A stretch of DNA of 64,000 nucleotides from Paraburkholderia tagetis. GTDB lineage: Bacteria; Pseudomonadota; Gammaproteobacteria; Burkholderiales; Burkholderiaceae. The notes beneath the pieces are model-generated. The model saw nothing but the letters and a program-made list of their open reading frames with translations. It had not been told where the DNA came from and made no database searches. Within the stretch, counting starts at the first letter, position 1. Every line of letters begins with the position of its first letter. This document shows, piece by piece, positions 53,096 through 61,252 of the stretch. A program made the translations under genes and the position numbers. The stretch covers positions 124,001-188,000 of the forward strand of contig NZ_JAKLJA010000011.1 in assembly GCF_022213065.1 (NCBI RefSeq). Direction: 5' to 3'.

Positions 53096-53398
53096 TTAGC
53101 AACAACCATCAACATAGTTTTCAGGGACGATGAGCGAGCGCCTCAACCATTTCCAGGGCAAGTCGTTATCGTCGAATCCAGACATCGGTTTAAAGACCTT
53201 AAAGTGATGACGACCCTCGTCGGTCCAAAACGCAACCACGGTCTCCAGGGGAGGACATCCGGGCGCCTGACACTCGACTTCCGAAACCATGATCACGATA
53301 TCGGTCCCGAGTTCGAAGTTCGCGCGCACAGCTTCACGGACGCGGTCCGCATGGGACAGCGATAGAGGATCGGGCTTCCCGATGTTTCCTGGCATCAC
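53096..53398 (-). CDS. 100-aa conserved-looking protein with CxxxxC and C-terminal CC
   Basis: I cannot name this protein. It shows VIMVSEVECQAPGCPPLETV with two Cys, a short beta-rich core (VVAFWTDEGRHHFKVFKP) with two adjacent His, and ends in NYVDGCC. Four Cys and a His pair suggest metal binding. It is the first gene after the operator (53442-53478) and lies 25 bp before the decarboxylase-like gene, so it is probably translated. A role in metal delivery or as a small enzyme subunit is conceivable but unsupported. Confidence 0.65.
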   Translation of the reverse strand: MMPGNIGKPDPLSLSHADRVREAVRANFELGTDIVIMVSEVECQAPGCPPLETVVAFWTDEGRHHFKVFKPMSGFDDNDLPWKWLRRSLIVPENYVDGCC

Positions 53399-53441
53399 AG
53401 GTCCTGCAAGTGGGATCGCGAATCCATGTCGTACGATTAAT

Positions 53442-53478
53442 GTTCCTGTATACGGAACTTCGTTCTGAATACAGAGCC
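53442..53478. promoter_or_regulatory. tandem palindrome, regulon site 9 (distal catabolic operon)
   Basis: GTTCCTGTATACGGAAC (53442-53458, perfect arms and GTATAC centre) and GTTCTGAATACAGAGCC (53462-53478), 3 bp apart. It lies 44 bp upstream of the 100-aa gene start and marks the edge of the accessory region before the IS remnants. Confidence 0.7.
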
Positions 53479-53798
53479 AACGATATCACTTGGGGTGCGG
53501 GAGCGTCAATCGGGGCTGTCAACTTTCCCGGGATTGCGCGAAGGTCCAGGCGTTCATGAAAGGGAGGGGGAGCGACGGCGGCAATGCCGTCCGAAAACGG
53601 ATCACGTATCGAAGGGCGCTGGCATGTGCAGTGCATCGACAAGGCCGTGCTTGCCAGGCAGAGCGTGCTCGCAGAAGCCTGACGCGAATAACCAATCGCC
53701 AGACGATACTGGATGGGCGTTGGCACGCTATCACCTGGATCCTCGGAGGAATGTCCGATCGGCTTTAACCGGGTGATGCTGTCCTTCAGCGCTGAAGT
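53479..53798. other. intergenic stretch without a recognised gene
   Basis: Short open frames exist on both strands (for example plus 53490-53768), but I recognise no domain. Given the adjoining insertion-sequence remnants, this may be degraded mobile DNA. Confidence 0.4.
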
Positions 53799-53951
53799 CT
53801 AGCCGTGCTCGAGGCTGTCGGCGAGGCAGCGCAGCAAGGCCGCGCCGTCGCCGCGCCAGGCACTGCCGTGCATGCAGGCGAGCGTCTTCGGTTGTAGTGA
53901 AGCGAGGCGCTCAAGCATTGAGCGAGCATTCTTGGTGTGCGAGAAATAGTC
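53799..53951 (-). pseudogene. C-terminal remnant of an MBL-fold hydrolase fused to IS110
   Basis: The last 50 codons of the minus-strand frame (NARSMLERLASLQPKTLACM, then HGSAWRGDGAALLRCLADSL) do not belong to IS110 transposases. They resemble the C-terminal end of metallo-beta-lactamase-fold proteins, which carry a conserved ACMHGSAxxGDG segment. The remnant is in frame with the transposase, so the element appears joined to the tail of a broken MBL gene. Confidence 0.6.
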
Positions 53952-54732
53952 CATCTTGTGACCGCCGGTGCCGTGTTGCCGGGGCGCCAGTCCGATCGAG
54001 GCCGCGAAGTTGCGGCCGCCCTCGAACTGCGCAACGTTTCCGACCTCGGATGCCAACAGGCTTGCCGTAATGGGGCCGATGCAGGGAATCGAGAGCAGCC
54101 GGGCCGCGTTCTCGTCTTCGCGAAGCTGTACCGTCAGATCCCGTTCGATATCGTCAAACTGCTGGTCGAGATAACGATAGTGAACATGGAGCCGGTAGAT
54201 TAGCTGAACCAGCCGAGGCGGCAGATCGTGCACCGCAAGTACATCGGGCAGCCGGCGTAGCGTGGCTCTCGACAGAGGAACGACGATGCCAAACTCGAGC
54301 AGGACGCCGTGGATCCGGTTGGTGGCCGTGCGTTCGGTGACCAGGCCCTCGCGTGCCCGGTGCAGCGCGGCCAGGAGCTGTTGCGCTTCCGTTCGCGGTT
54401 CAACGAAGCGCATCGCCGGCGGTGACGCCGCCTCACAGATCGCCTCAGCGTCTATGTAATCGTTCTTGTTGCTCTTCACAAAAGGTCGAACGTACTGCGG
54501 CGAAACCAGCCGGGCAACGTGCCCCAGTTCGTTGAGCTTGCGTGCCAGCCAGTGCGATCCGGCACACGCTTCCATCACTACGGTAACCGCCTTGAGATTG
54601 CTGAAGAACGGAAGCAGTTGCGCGCGAGAAAGCTTCTTGCGGAACACCTCATGTCCCTTGGCATCCTGTGCGTGCAGATGAAAAACATGTTTGCCCAGAT
54701 CGATGCCGATCAGGGTGACCTCGTTTGAAGCG
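53952..54732 (-). mobile_element. IS110-family transposase, truncated at both ends
   Basis: The frame encodes the IS110 DEDD transposase: LIGIDLGKHVFHLHAQDAKG, VVMEACAGSHWLARKL, NKNDYIDAEAICEA, and the C-terminal helix-hairpin-helix region SIPCIGPITASLLASEVG. The normal N-terminal Met before NEVTLIG is absent, and the plus-strand acetolactate-synthase remnant begins at the same point. The C-terminal 60-70 residues expected after APRQHGTGGHKM are replaced by MBL sequence. It is unlikely to be active. Confidence 0.8.
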
Positions 54733-55572
54733 GAGATCAACAAGGTGAAGCGCGCGCACTGGACCCACGTGGGCGACGCGAAGGACACTCTGCTTTCGCT
54801 GATGCAACACGAAGCGCACGTGCAAGCACCTCTGGCGTGGCTCGGCCACATCAAGGAGTTGAAGCAGCGCTACGGCATGAATTATGACCGCGCCAGCCTG
54901 CTCATTCAGCCGCAGTTCGTGGTGGAAAAGTTAAGCGAGATTACCGGCGGGAGGGCTATCGTCACGACGGGCGTGGGCCAGCACCAGATGTGGGCCGCGC
55001 AGTTCTTCGACTTCGTCGAGCCGCGAAGCTTTCTCACATCGTGCAGCATGGGGACGATGGGCTTTGGCTTGCCCGCTGCGATCGGCGCCCAGATGGGACG
55101 CCCGGATGCCGTCGTGATCGACATCGACGGTGACGGCAGCATGCGCATGAATATCGGCGATCTGGAGACCGCGACCACGTATGGCGTGCCGGTCAAAGTG
55201 CTGCTGTTCAACAACGTCGGCGACGGGATGATCCGGCAGTGGCAGCGTCTCTTTTACGACGGGCGTTTGTGCGTGAGCGACAAATCGCTTCATCGAAAGG
55301 ACTTTGTCATGGCGGCGCGTGCCGATGGATTCGAGTTCGCGCAGCGCGTCGAGGCCCTGAGCGAAGTGGAGGAAAAGCTTCGGGCATTCGTGGCGTTCGA
55401 CGGTCCGGCTTTCCTCGAAGTCATGATCGATAAGGATGCCGATGTGTTTCCGATGGTCGGGTCTGGCATGAGCTACTCGGAGATGATCACCGGGCCGTTC
55501 ATCCCGTCGAGGGATGGACAGGAGTCGGGCGGCACACGTGCAGGCCATCAAACGGCTTCGGACATGTTCTAG
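54733..55572 (+). pseudogene. acetolactate synthase large subunit, 5'-truncated
   Basis: About 280 codons of a thiamine-diphosphate enzyme are present: AEINKVKRAHWTHVGDAK, QFVVEKLSEITGGRAIVTTG, SCSMGTMGFGLPAAIGAQ, VVIDIDGDGSMRMNIGDLET (ThDP GDG motif) and DGPAFLEVMIDKDADVFPM. This is the C-terminal half of IlvB/IlvI-type acetolactate synthase, ending naturally in ASDMF. The N-terminal half is lost at the IS110 junction near 54733. A start at 54691 would lie inside the IS. No functional product is expected. Confidence 0.8.
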
Positions 55573-55573
55573 G

Positions 55574-56435
55574 GTGATGCATCGGCTGGACGGCCTGCTC
55601 GACGCGCCGCGTTCGGGTGCGCCCAGATCGATCGACCACACCCGTGTCGATGCCGTTATCGCGAAGACACTGGAATCCGTACCTGCAGGCGCGACGCACT
55701 GGAGTACGCGTAAGATGGCTCGGGAGATGAGCCTTTCGCAGACGGCTGTGTCGCGCATCTGGCGCGCTTTCGGCCTGTAGCCGCATCGGCAGGAAACCTT
55801 CAAACTCTCGAGTGATACGCTGCTTGTCGACAAGGTTCGCGACATCGTCGGTCTGTACCTCGAACCGCCACTGAAGGCGATGGTGCTGTGTGTCGACGAG
55901 AAGAGCCAGATCCAGGCGTTGGACCGTACGCAGCCCATACTGCCGCTCGCGCCCGGCATTCCCGAGCGTCGTAATCACGACTACATGCGCCACGGCACCA
56001 CCACCTTGTTCGCCGCGCTGGACATTGCTACTGGCGAAGTCATCGGTGAATTGCATCGTCGCCATCGCAGCAGTGAATTCCTGCAGTTCCTGCGCACGAT
56101 AGATGCGAACGTGCCCGCTGAACTGGAAGTTCATCTGGTGATGGATAACTACGGCACGTATAAGACGCCTTCAATCAGGAACTGGTTTGCTCGACATCCA
56201 CGCTTCCAGGTTCACTTCACGCCAACGTCCGCATCGTGGCCCAATCAGGTGGAACGTTGGTTTGCCACGCTGACCGAAAAATACATTCGACGGGGCACGT
56301 ATCACTCGACACGGCAACTTGAAGAGGCGATCCGGCATTACCTCGACGTCTATAGCGCGAATCCTCGGCCGTTCGCCTGGAGCAAGTCGGCCGATGAAAT
56401 TCTCGCAAGACTCGAACGGTTCTGCGCTTGGCCAG
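55574..56435 (+). mobile_element. IS630-family transposase remnant with internal amber stop
   Basis: One reading frame encodes an IS630 transposase: HTH part RLDGLLDAPRSGAPRSID, WSTRKMAREMSLSQTAVSRI, then the DDE domain [38 protein letters not shown] and [23 protein letters not shown] at 55778-55780 interrupts the frame where related elements read Gln ([13 protein letters not shown]), so a single CAG-to-TAG change is likely. The N-terminal HTH is truncated and the C-terminus runs into another IS remnant. Confidence 0.85.
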
Positions 56436-56480
56436 GTCGATGGCGATGGTCACGAGTTCCATCTGGTTCTCCTTGGGCAT
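56425..56480 (-). pseudogene. start of a second IS110-like transposase
   Basis: The minus strand reads [19 protein letters not shown], the typical first residues of another IS110-group transposase, preceded by AAGGAG. The homology ends after about 18 codons at the IS630 3' end. It is a scar of overlapping insertions. Confidence 0.5.
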
Positions 56481-56747
56481 GACTGAGATGATGTGCCGGT
56501 GAAAGCGCACGCGCACAGCGTGAGCGTAAGTGCGAAATGCGGGGTGGTCGGTCATGAAGAACAGCGCGTCGTGCAGAAGCAACTCATCGCGCGGTTGCGG
56601 TGCCGCGAGCGTTGTAATACGACGACGTCGCCGTCCGCTTCACGCTACGGAAATGTCGCTGGCAGGCCTGGCGCTTTCAGCGGCCCGGTTCCATTTTGTT
56701 CCGCCACGCAGCGGGGGTAGATCTGGGGGTAACCGTCCATCGCCACA

Positions 56748-57010
56748 TTGCCAATCCCATACTGGGTGGGCCTGAGCCCCCGCAATGAGAACCCGACCCG
56801 GCAACAGAACTCATCCGGCGATGGCGTGCCTTTCTACGGGGTTACCCTGTCTGCAGATCGGCGTCCCATCGGACACGTTGTAGAACTGACTAAGCTCCGA
56901 CTCGGTCGCGATTGCGCCCTACGGCTGGGGCCGATCATGGGCCGGTTGATCGCGGAGATGATGAGCGGTGCGCCAACGATCGTGGATCCGAAACCGTTTT
57001 GCGCCACACT
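56748..57010 (+). pseudogene. possible FAD amino-acid dehydrogenase C-terminal fragment
   Basis: The plus strand reads PYWVGLSPRNENP, GDGVPFYGVTL, and later GRLIAEMMSGAPTIVDPKPF. This resembles the C-terminal GLRP...DG.P..G... and GRLLAELISGRxPxIDPxPF pattern of D-amino-acid dehydrogenase-type flavoproteins. Everything upstream is missing and the middle is scrambled. The stretch 56481-56747 before it holds nothing I recognise. The assignment is tentative. Confidence 0.35.
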
Positions 57011-57148
57011 GTGTATTTGTATGAATATACCGATACACGCATCTTCGTCGCGCGAGTGGGTACACTGAGAGTATCCAATCGATAGCAAACTGAAGGCAAT
57101 CTGGTATGCAAGCTTTGCACCGGATGCTGAAGTCATAAGAGGTGATGC

Positions 57149-58411
57149 ATGGCTGCGATCCATCGCCCGTGTTTCTCTGACGTCCCGGAACTTCGCGTGG
57201 GCGATGTGACGCTTTCTGCGATCGATGACCCTCAGACTCAGCGCAATAAATTAGCGCGCGTCATGGTAGACGCGATGTACCAGTTCGTAGGTTTACTGGA
57301 TGCGAACGGGACAATGCTCGAGATCAATCGTGCTGCGCTTGAAGCTGCCGGGATACGAATGGACGACATTCGCGGCAAGCCGTTCTGGGAGGCGCGGTGG
57401 TGGGTCGTATCCCCGCAGACACAGGCCTCGCTCCGGGAGCTAATTCGCCGCGCTGGCGAAGGCGAGTTCGTCCGCTGCGATTTCGAAGTCTACGGTCAGT
57501 TGGCCGGTGCGGAGACGATCGTCGTTGATTTTTCGATTTTGCCGATCAAAGATTCAAGTGGTGACGTCATATTCCTGCTTCCGGAGGGCCGCAATATCAC
57601 TGAGAAAAGGCGCGCCGAAGCTGCGATTGCGCGCAAGAACGAGGAATTACAGGCAAGTTGGGAATTAATCCAGCGCCAGCGCGACGAACTTCAGAGCCTC
57701 TATGACAAGCTCGCTGTCGAGCAAAAAATGTCCGAGCGGCTATTGCTCAATCTGCTTCCCTATCCGATCGCTGAACGACTGAAAGCGCGCCCGGACCTGA
57801 TCGCCGACAGCATTCCGGAAATCATTGCCGACAGTTTTACTGATGTCACGGTTCTATTCGCAGATATTGTCGCGTTTACACCGTTTTCGACGAATATGAC
57901 TCCAGAACAATTGGTCGCATTCCTCAACGAAATTTTCGCGGAATTCGATAACATTGCCGATCGCTGTGGCCTTGAAAAGATCAAAACTATCGGCGATTCC
58001 TACATGGCAGCAGCTGGACTGCCCGACCCGGCGCCTGACCATGCAGTGAGGGCAGCTCATATGTCTCTGGACATGATCGATGCGCTTACGCGAATTAATC
58101 GGCGCCACGGCTACAACCTCCAGATGCGCATTGGCATCAATAGCGGGCCTGTGGTCGCCGGTGTCATCGGCAGGCGAAAGTTCATCTATGACCTGTGGGG
58201 CGCCGCAGTCATCACTGCCAGTCGAATGGAGTCCCACAGCGTCGCGGGGCGTGTGCAGGTGACCGACGCCACGCGGCGCCTTCTTGGCGATCGCTTTTTG
58301 TTTGAGGAGCGCGGCGCAATTGAAGCGAAGGGCATCGGTACACTGCACACCTGGTTCCTGACGGGAACAAATCCGATTTATGCGGGAACGGGCGTCACTT
58401 CAGGACAATAA
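57149..58411 (+). CDS. PAS-domain class III adenylate/guanylate cyclase-like protein
   Basis: This 420-aa protein has a PAS domain (about residues 35-155, FVGLLDANGTMLEINRAALE), a coiled-coil linker (158-200), and a class III cyclase domain (230-400). Metal-binding D239 (LFADIVAF) and D283 (IGDSYM) are kept, as is K279. In the segment IYDLWGAAVITASRMES, the usual WGD is WGA (A352) and the usual catalytic Asn is I355, while R359 remains. No TM segment is visible, so it is cytosolic. ATG 57149 has an AGAGGTG site. Activity or substrate may be altered. Confidence 0.85.
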   Translation: MAAIHRPCFSDVPELRVGDVTLSAIDDPQTQRNKLARVMVDAMYQFVGLLDANGTMLEINRAALEAAGIRMDDIRGKPFWEARWWVVSPQTQASLRELIRRAGEGEFVRCDFEVYGQLAGAETIVVDFSILPIKDSSGDVIFLLPEGRNITEKRRAEAAIARKNEELQASWELIQRQRDELQSLYDKLAVEQKMSERLLLNLLPYPIAERLKARPDLIADSIPEIIADSFTDVTVLFADIVAFTPFSTNMTPEQLVAFLNEIFAEFDNIADRCGLEKIKTIGDSYMAAAGLPDPAPDHAVRAAHMSLDMIDALTRINRRHGYNLQMRIGINSGPVVAGVIGRRKFIYDLWGAAVITASRMESHSVAGRVQVTDATRRLLGDRFLFEERGAIEAKGIGTLHTWFLTGTNPIYAGTGVTSGQ

Positions 58412-58512
58412 CCGATTCACTTTTCGGCGCCGCTGGAGCAAACGCATGGCTTGGGTTGTTGCGCGTGCTCGCTCGTACCTCGCGGGGTGGCGGCGGCCAG
58501 CTCACTACACTG

Positions 58513-58544
58513 ACAGGCGGCAGCGTTGCCACGCCGCCGCCTGT
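58513..58544. terminator. stem-loop between convergent cyclase and catA genes
   Basis: ACAGGCGGC (58513-58521) pairs with GCCGCCTGT (58536-58544). No good T-run is present, so it is only a likely terminator by position. Confidence 0.45.
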
Positions 58545-58552
58545 TCGGGTCA

Positions 58553-59488
58553 TTACGCCGTGGCTGAAGCGCGAAGGCGATTGACGAGCTGGTTGTCCTT
58601 TCCCCCGACGAGCGGGGTCAACTTTAAATTGAACTCAATGTCCTTGTACGCGTCGGCCTTCAGTCCCAGCGCGGTGCCACCGGCTTGTTCCGTGACGGGC
58701 GGGATCAGCTCTTCACGCGTGGCGTAGGCGAAGTCGTCCCAGATCAGCGGATCGCCTTCGATGTTGAACTGCGTGGTCAGCTTGCGGTGGCCGTCGCTCG
58801 TCACGAAGAAGTGCACGTGCGCAGGCCGGTTCCCGTGCCGGGCAATTGCGTCCAGCAGTTGCTGGGTCGCGCCTTGGGGAGGGCAACCATAGCCCACCGG
58901 CATCAGCGTGCGGAATTCGTACTTGCCATCCGCGCCGGTCTTTACCGCGCCGCGCAGGTTGAAGTCGCTTTGCGCGCCGGTCGGGTCGAAGTGCGAATAG
59001 AAGCCCTTCGAATTGGCGTGCCAGCATTCCACCACGGCACCCGCGACGGGCTTGCCGTCGGGACCGGCGACCGTGCCACGGATGACGAGCGGGCCGGCAT
59101 CCGTATCCGCATCGAGGTCGATTCGCGAGACGCCGTCGCGCACCGGTGCGCCTGCGACATAAAGCGGACCTTCGATCGTGCGCGGCGTGCCGCCGTCGAT
59201 GCCGACCGCCTTGTCCGCTGCGTCCATCCGGATGTCGAGATACTTCTCGAGACCGAGGCCGGCCGCAAGCAGCGCTGCCTCCCCATCCTGGCCGAGCTTG
59301 TTCAGATAGTTGATGCCGGCCCAGATTTCATCGGGCGTGATGTCGAGATCGTCGATGGCCTTGAACAGATCGCCCAGCAGGCGGTGGACGAGCTGCTTCA
59401 AACGTGCGTTGCCGTTGCTGCCGTCAATGTTTGTGGCGGCCTTCAGCAGGTCCTGCACTTCCTGGGTTTCGAATACTTTCACGCTCAT
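58553..59488 (-). CDS. catA: catechol 1,2-dioxygenase
   Basis: This 311-aa intradiol dioxygenase has the N-terminal helical linker of catechol dioxygenases. The iron ligands are visible as Tyr in IEGPLYVAGAP, Tyr in PVGYGCPPQG, and two His in GNRPAHVHFFV. It cleaves catechol to cis,cis-muconate with Fe(III). ATG 59488 (MSVKVFETQEV) has a GGAGAC-like site; the 27-codon extension overlaps the promoter side of catC's end and is rejected. It is the third gene of the catB-catC-catA operon. Confidence 0.96.
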   Translation of the reverse strand: MSVKVFETQEVQDLLKAATNIDGSNGNARLKQLVHRLLGDLFKAIDDLDITPDEIWAGINYLNKLGQDGEAALLAAGLGLEKYLDIRMDAADKAVGIDGGTPRTIEGPLYVAGAPVRDGVSRIDLDADTDAGPLVIRGTVAGPDGKPVAGAVVECWHANSKGFYSHFDPTGAQSDFNLRGAVKTGADGKYEFRTLMPVGYGCPPQGATQQLLDAIARHGNRPAHVHFFVTSDGHRKLTTQFNIEGDPLIWDDFAYATREELIPPVTEQAGGTALGLKADAYKDIEFNLKLTPLVGGKDNQLVNRLRASATA

Positions 59489-59565
59489 GATTACTGTCTC
59501 CAGTTGGTATTGGGGAAATGACGCGGGGTGGGTGGGGCGCCCTTTAAAACACCTGGGTTTCCGGC

Positions 59566-59856
59566 TCACGCGTCGTCGTCACGCACCGACGATGGGTGAC
59601 GACACAACGGCGTGACTTCAATCTTCATGTACGGGAACAGCGGCAATGCGCTCAGGAGGTCGTGGAGCTCGGCGTTGCTCCCTGCATCGAAGATGCTGTA
59701 GTTCGCATATTCGCCAACCAGGCGCCAGATATGGCGCCACTTTCCGCTGCGCTGCAACTCCTGCGAATAAGCCTTCTCGCGCGCCTTGATTTCGTTGGCG
59801 ACATCGGGCGGCATATCGGCGGGAAGGTTCACATCCATTCGTAAGTGGAAAAGCAT
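59566..59856 (-). CDS. catC: muconolactone delta-isomerase
   Basis: This 96-aa protein matches CatC over its full length: MLFHLRMDVNLPADMPPDV, RSGKWRHIWRLVGEYANYSI, and LLSALPLFPYMKIEVTPLCR. It converts muconolactone to 3-oxoadipate enol-lactone and forms a decamer. It lies 30 bp after catB and 77 bp before catA. Confidence 0.96.
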   Translation of the reverse strand: MLFHLRMDVNLPADMPPDVANEIKAREKAYSQELQRSGKWRHIWRLVGEYANYSIFDAGSNAELHDLLSALPLFPYMKIEVTPLCRHPSSVRDDDA

Positions 59857-59886
59857 GGTCGAGCGTCCTCTTGTCGGGGCCAGGGA

Positions 59887-61023
59887 TTAGCGGGTGACTT
59901 TCATGAGGCCATCGCGCGTGAAGCGCTTGACCTTCGCCTCGTCGAGCTCGATGCCGAGGCCCGGCCCATTGGGCACGGTCAAGGCGAAGTCGCTGTAGTT
60001 CAGCGGCTCGATCAGGATCTCTTCGGTAATCAGCAGGGGTCCGAACAGTTCGGTACCCCACTGGAGGTTGGTGAAGCTCGCGAACAGATGCGCCGAGGCG
60101 ACCGTGCTGACCGCGCCTTCGAGCATGGTGCCGCCATAGAGCTCGATACCGGCTGCATCGGCAATTGCGGCTACGCGCTGGGCCGCGAACAACCCGCCGC
60201 TTTGTTCGATTTTGATCGCGAACACGTCGGCGCCTTCGCTCCTGGCGATCTCGAACGCGCTTTCTGGGCCCTGCAGGATTTCATCGGCCATCAGTGCGAC
60301 AGGGAAGCGGCGCATCAGGCGTGCAAGTGCGGCGGCGGACGCCACCGGCTGCTCGACCAGTTCGCAGCCTGCGTCGGCCAGTGCCGGAATGGCCCATGCG
60401 GCCTGCGTCTCGCTCCACGCCATATTGACGTCGACGCGCACCGCCGCTCGATCGCCTAGCGCCCGCTTGATATCGGCCACGTGCTTGATGTCGGTCTTGA
60501 GTTCCTTCGCGCCAATCTTCAGCTTGAAGATCTTGTGACGACGCGCTTCGAGCATCGTCTCGGCCTCGGCGATATCTTTCGCGGTGTCGCCCGATGCCAG
60601 CGTCCACGCAACCGGCAGCCGTTCGCGGCGGCGCCCGCCCAGCAGTTCGCTCACGGGCACGCCAAGGCGCTTGCCATGCGCGTCGAGCAACGCGGTTTCG
60701 ATTGCGCTCTTCGCGAAGTGATTGCCCTTGACGAGCTTGCCGAGGTGGGCCATCAACGCCTGGACGCGTGTGGGATCCTGGCCGATCATCGCCGGCGCGA
60801 AGTAAGCATCGATCGCCAGCTTCATGGCCTCCGGGCTTTCGGGGCCGTAAGCCATGCCCGCAATCGTGGTGCCTTCGCCAATGCCGCTCACGCCGTCGCT
60901 GCAATACACCTTCACGAGCATCAGCGTCTGCCCGTGCATGGTCGCGACCGAGAGCTTGTGCGGGCGAATCGTCGGCAGATCGACGAGGCGGGTTTCGATA
61001 CGTTCAATCGTCGTTGCGGTCAT
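59887..61023 (-). CDS. catB: muconate cycloisomerase
   Basis: This 378-aa enolase-superfamily enzyme has KLKIGAKELKTD with the catalytic Lys, AVRVDVNMAWSETQAAWA with metal Asp, ELVEQPVAS (Glu) and LMADEIL (Asp/Glu), and SAFEIARSEGADVFAIKIEQ with the second Lys. It cyclises cis,cis-muconate to muconolactone. It is the first gene of the cat operon, divergent from benA with a 229-bp control region between. Confidence 0.96.
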   Translation of the reverse strand: MTATTIERIETRLVDLPTIRPHKLSVATMHGQTLMLVKVYCSDGVSGIGEGTTIAGMAYGPESPEAMKLAIDAYFAPAMIGQDPTRVQALMAHLGKLVKGNHFAKSAIETALLDAHGKRLGVPVSELLGGRRRERLPVAWTLASGDTAKDIAEAETMLEARRHKIFKLKIGAKELKTDIKHVADIKRALGDRAAVRVDVNMAWSETQAAWAIPALADAGCELVEQPVASAAALARLMRRFPVALMADEILQGPESAFEIARSEGADVFAIKIEQSGGLFAAQRVAAIADAAGIELYGGTMLEGAVSTVASAHLFASFTNLQWGTELFGPLLITEEILIEPLNYSDFALTVPNGPGLGIELDEAKVKRFTRDGLMKVTR

Positions 61024-61088
61024 GGCAGAAGCTCGGTGTGTGGATATGTGGGGGCGTTGACGGCATTAGATATCCGGGCCCGCGCGGG

Positions 61089-61172
61089 CGCTATCCGTCT
61101 ATTGGACACTCGCTATCCGTTTTTTTCGGCGGCAAAAAAAGCGGATAGCGAACGGCGACCAGGTGGATAGCC
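61089..61172. promoter_or_regulatory. four-box symmetric operator of the catB/benA divergent promoter
   Basis: CGCTATCCGT occurs at 61089-61098 and 61111-61120. Inverted near-copies GCGGATAGCG (61141-61150) and GTGGATAGCC (61163-61172) follow. Within each pair the offset is 22 bp, two helical turns, as for paired half-sites of AraC/XylS (BenR)-type activators; GGATA also fits the GGNTA part of XylS boxes. One pair faces each divergent operon. The regulator gene is not in the window. Confidence 0.6.
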
Positions 61173-61252
61173 GCCGCACTGCATCGGGTATTCAATGCAA
61201 CTCATCACGAACCCGGTCGCAAGACCGCCAGATGACTGGAGGAGAACCCATC

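Noticed and set aside
54691..55572. A functional thiamine-diphosphate enzyme starting at 54691
   Set aside because: The first residues come from the IS110 end; the N-terminal half of acetolactate synthase is absent.
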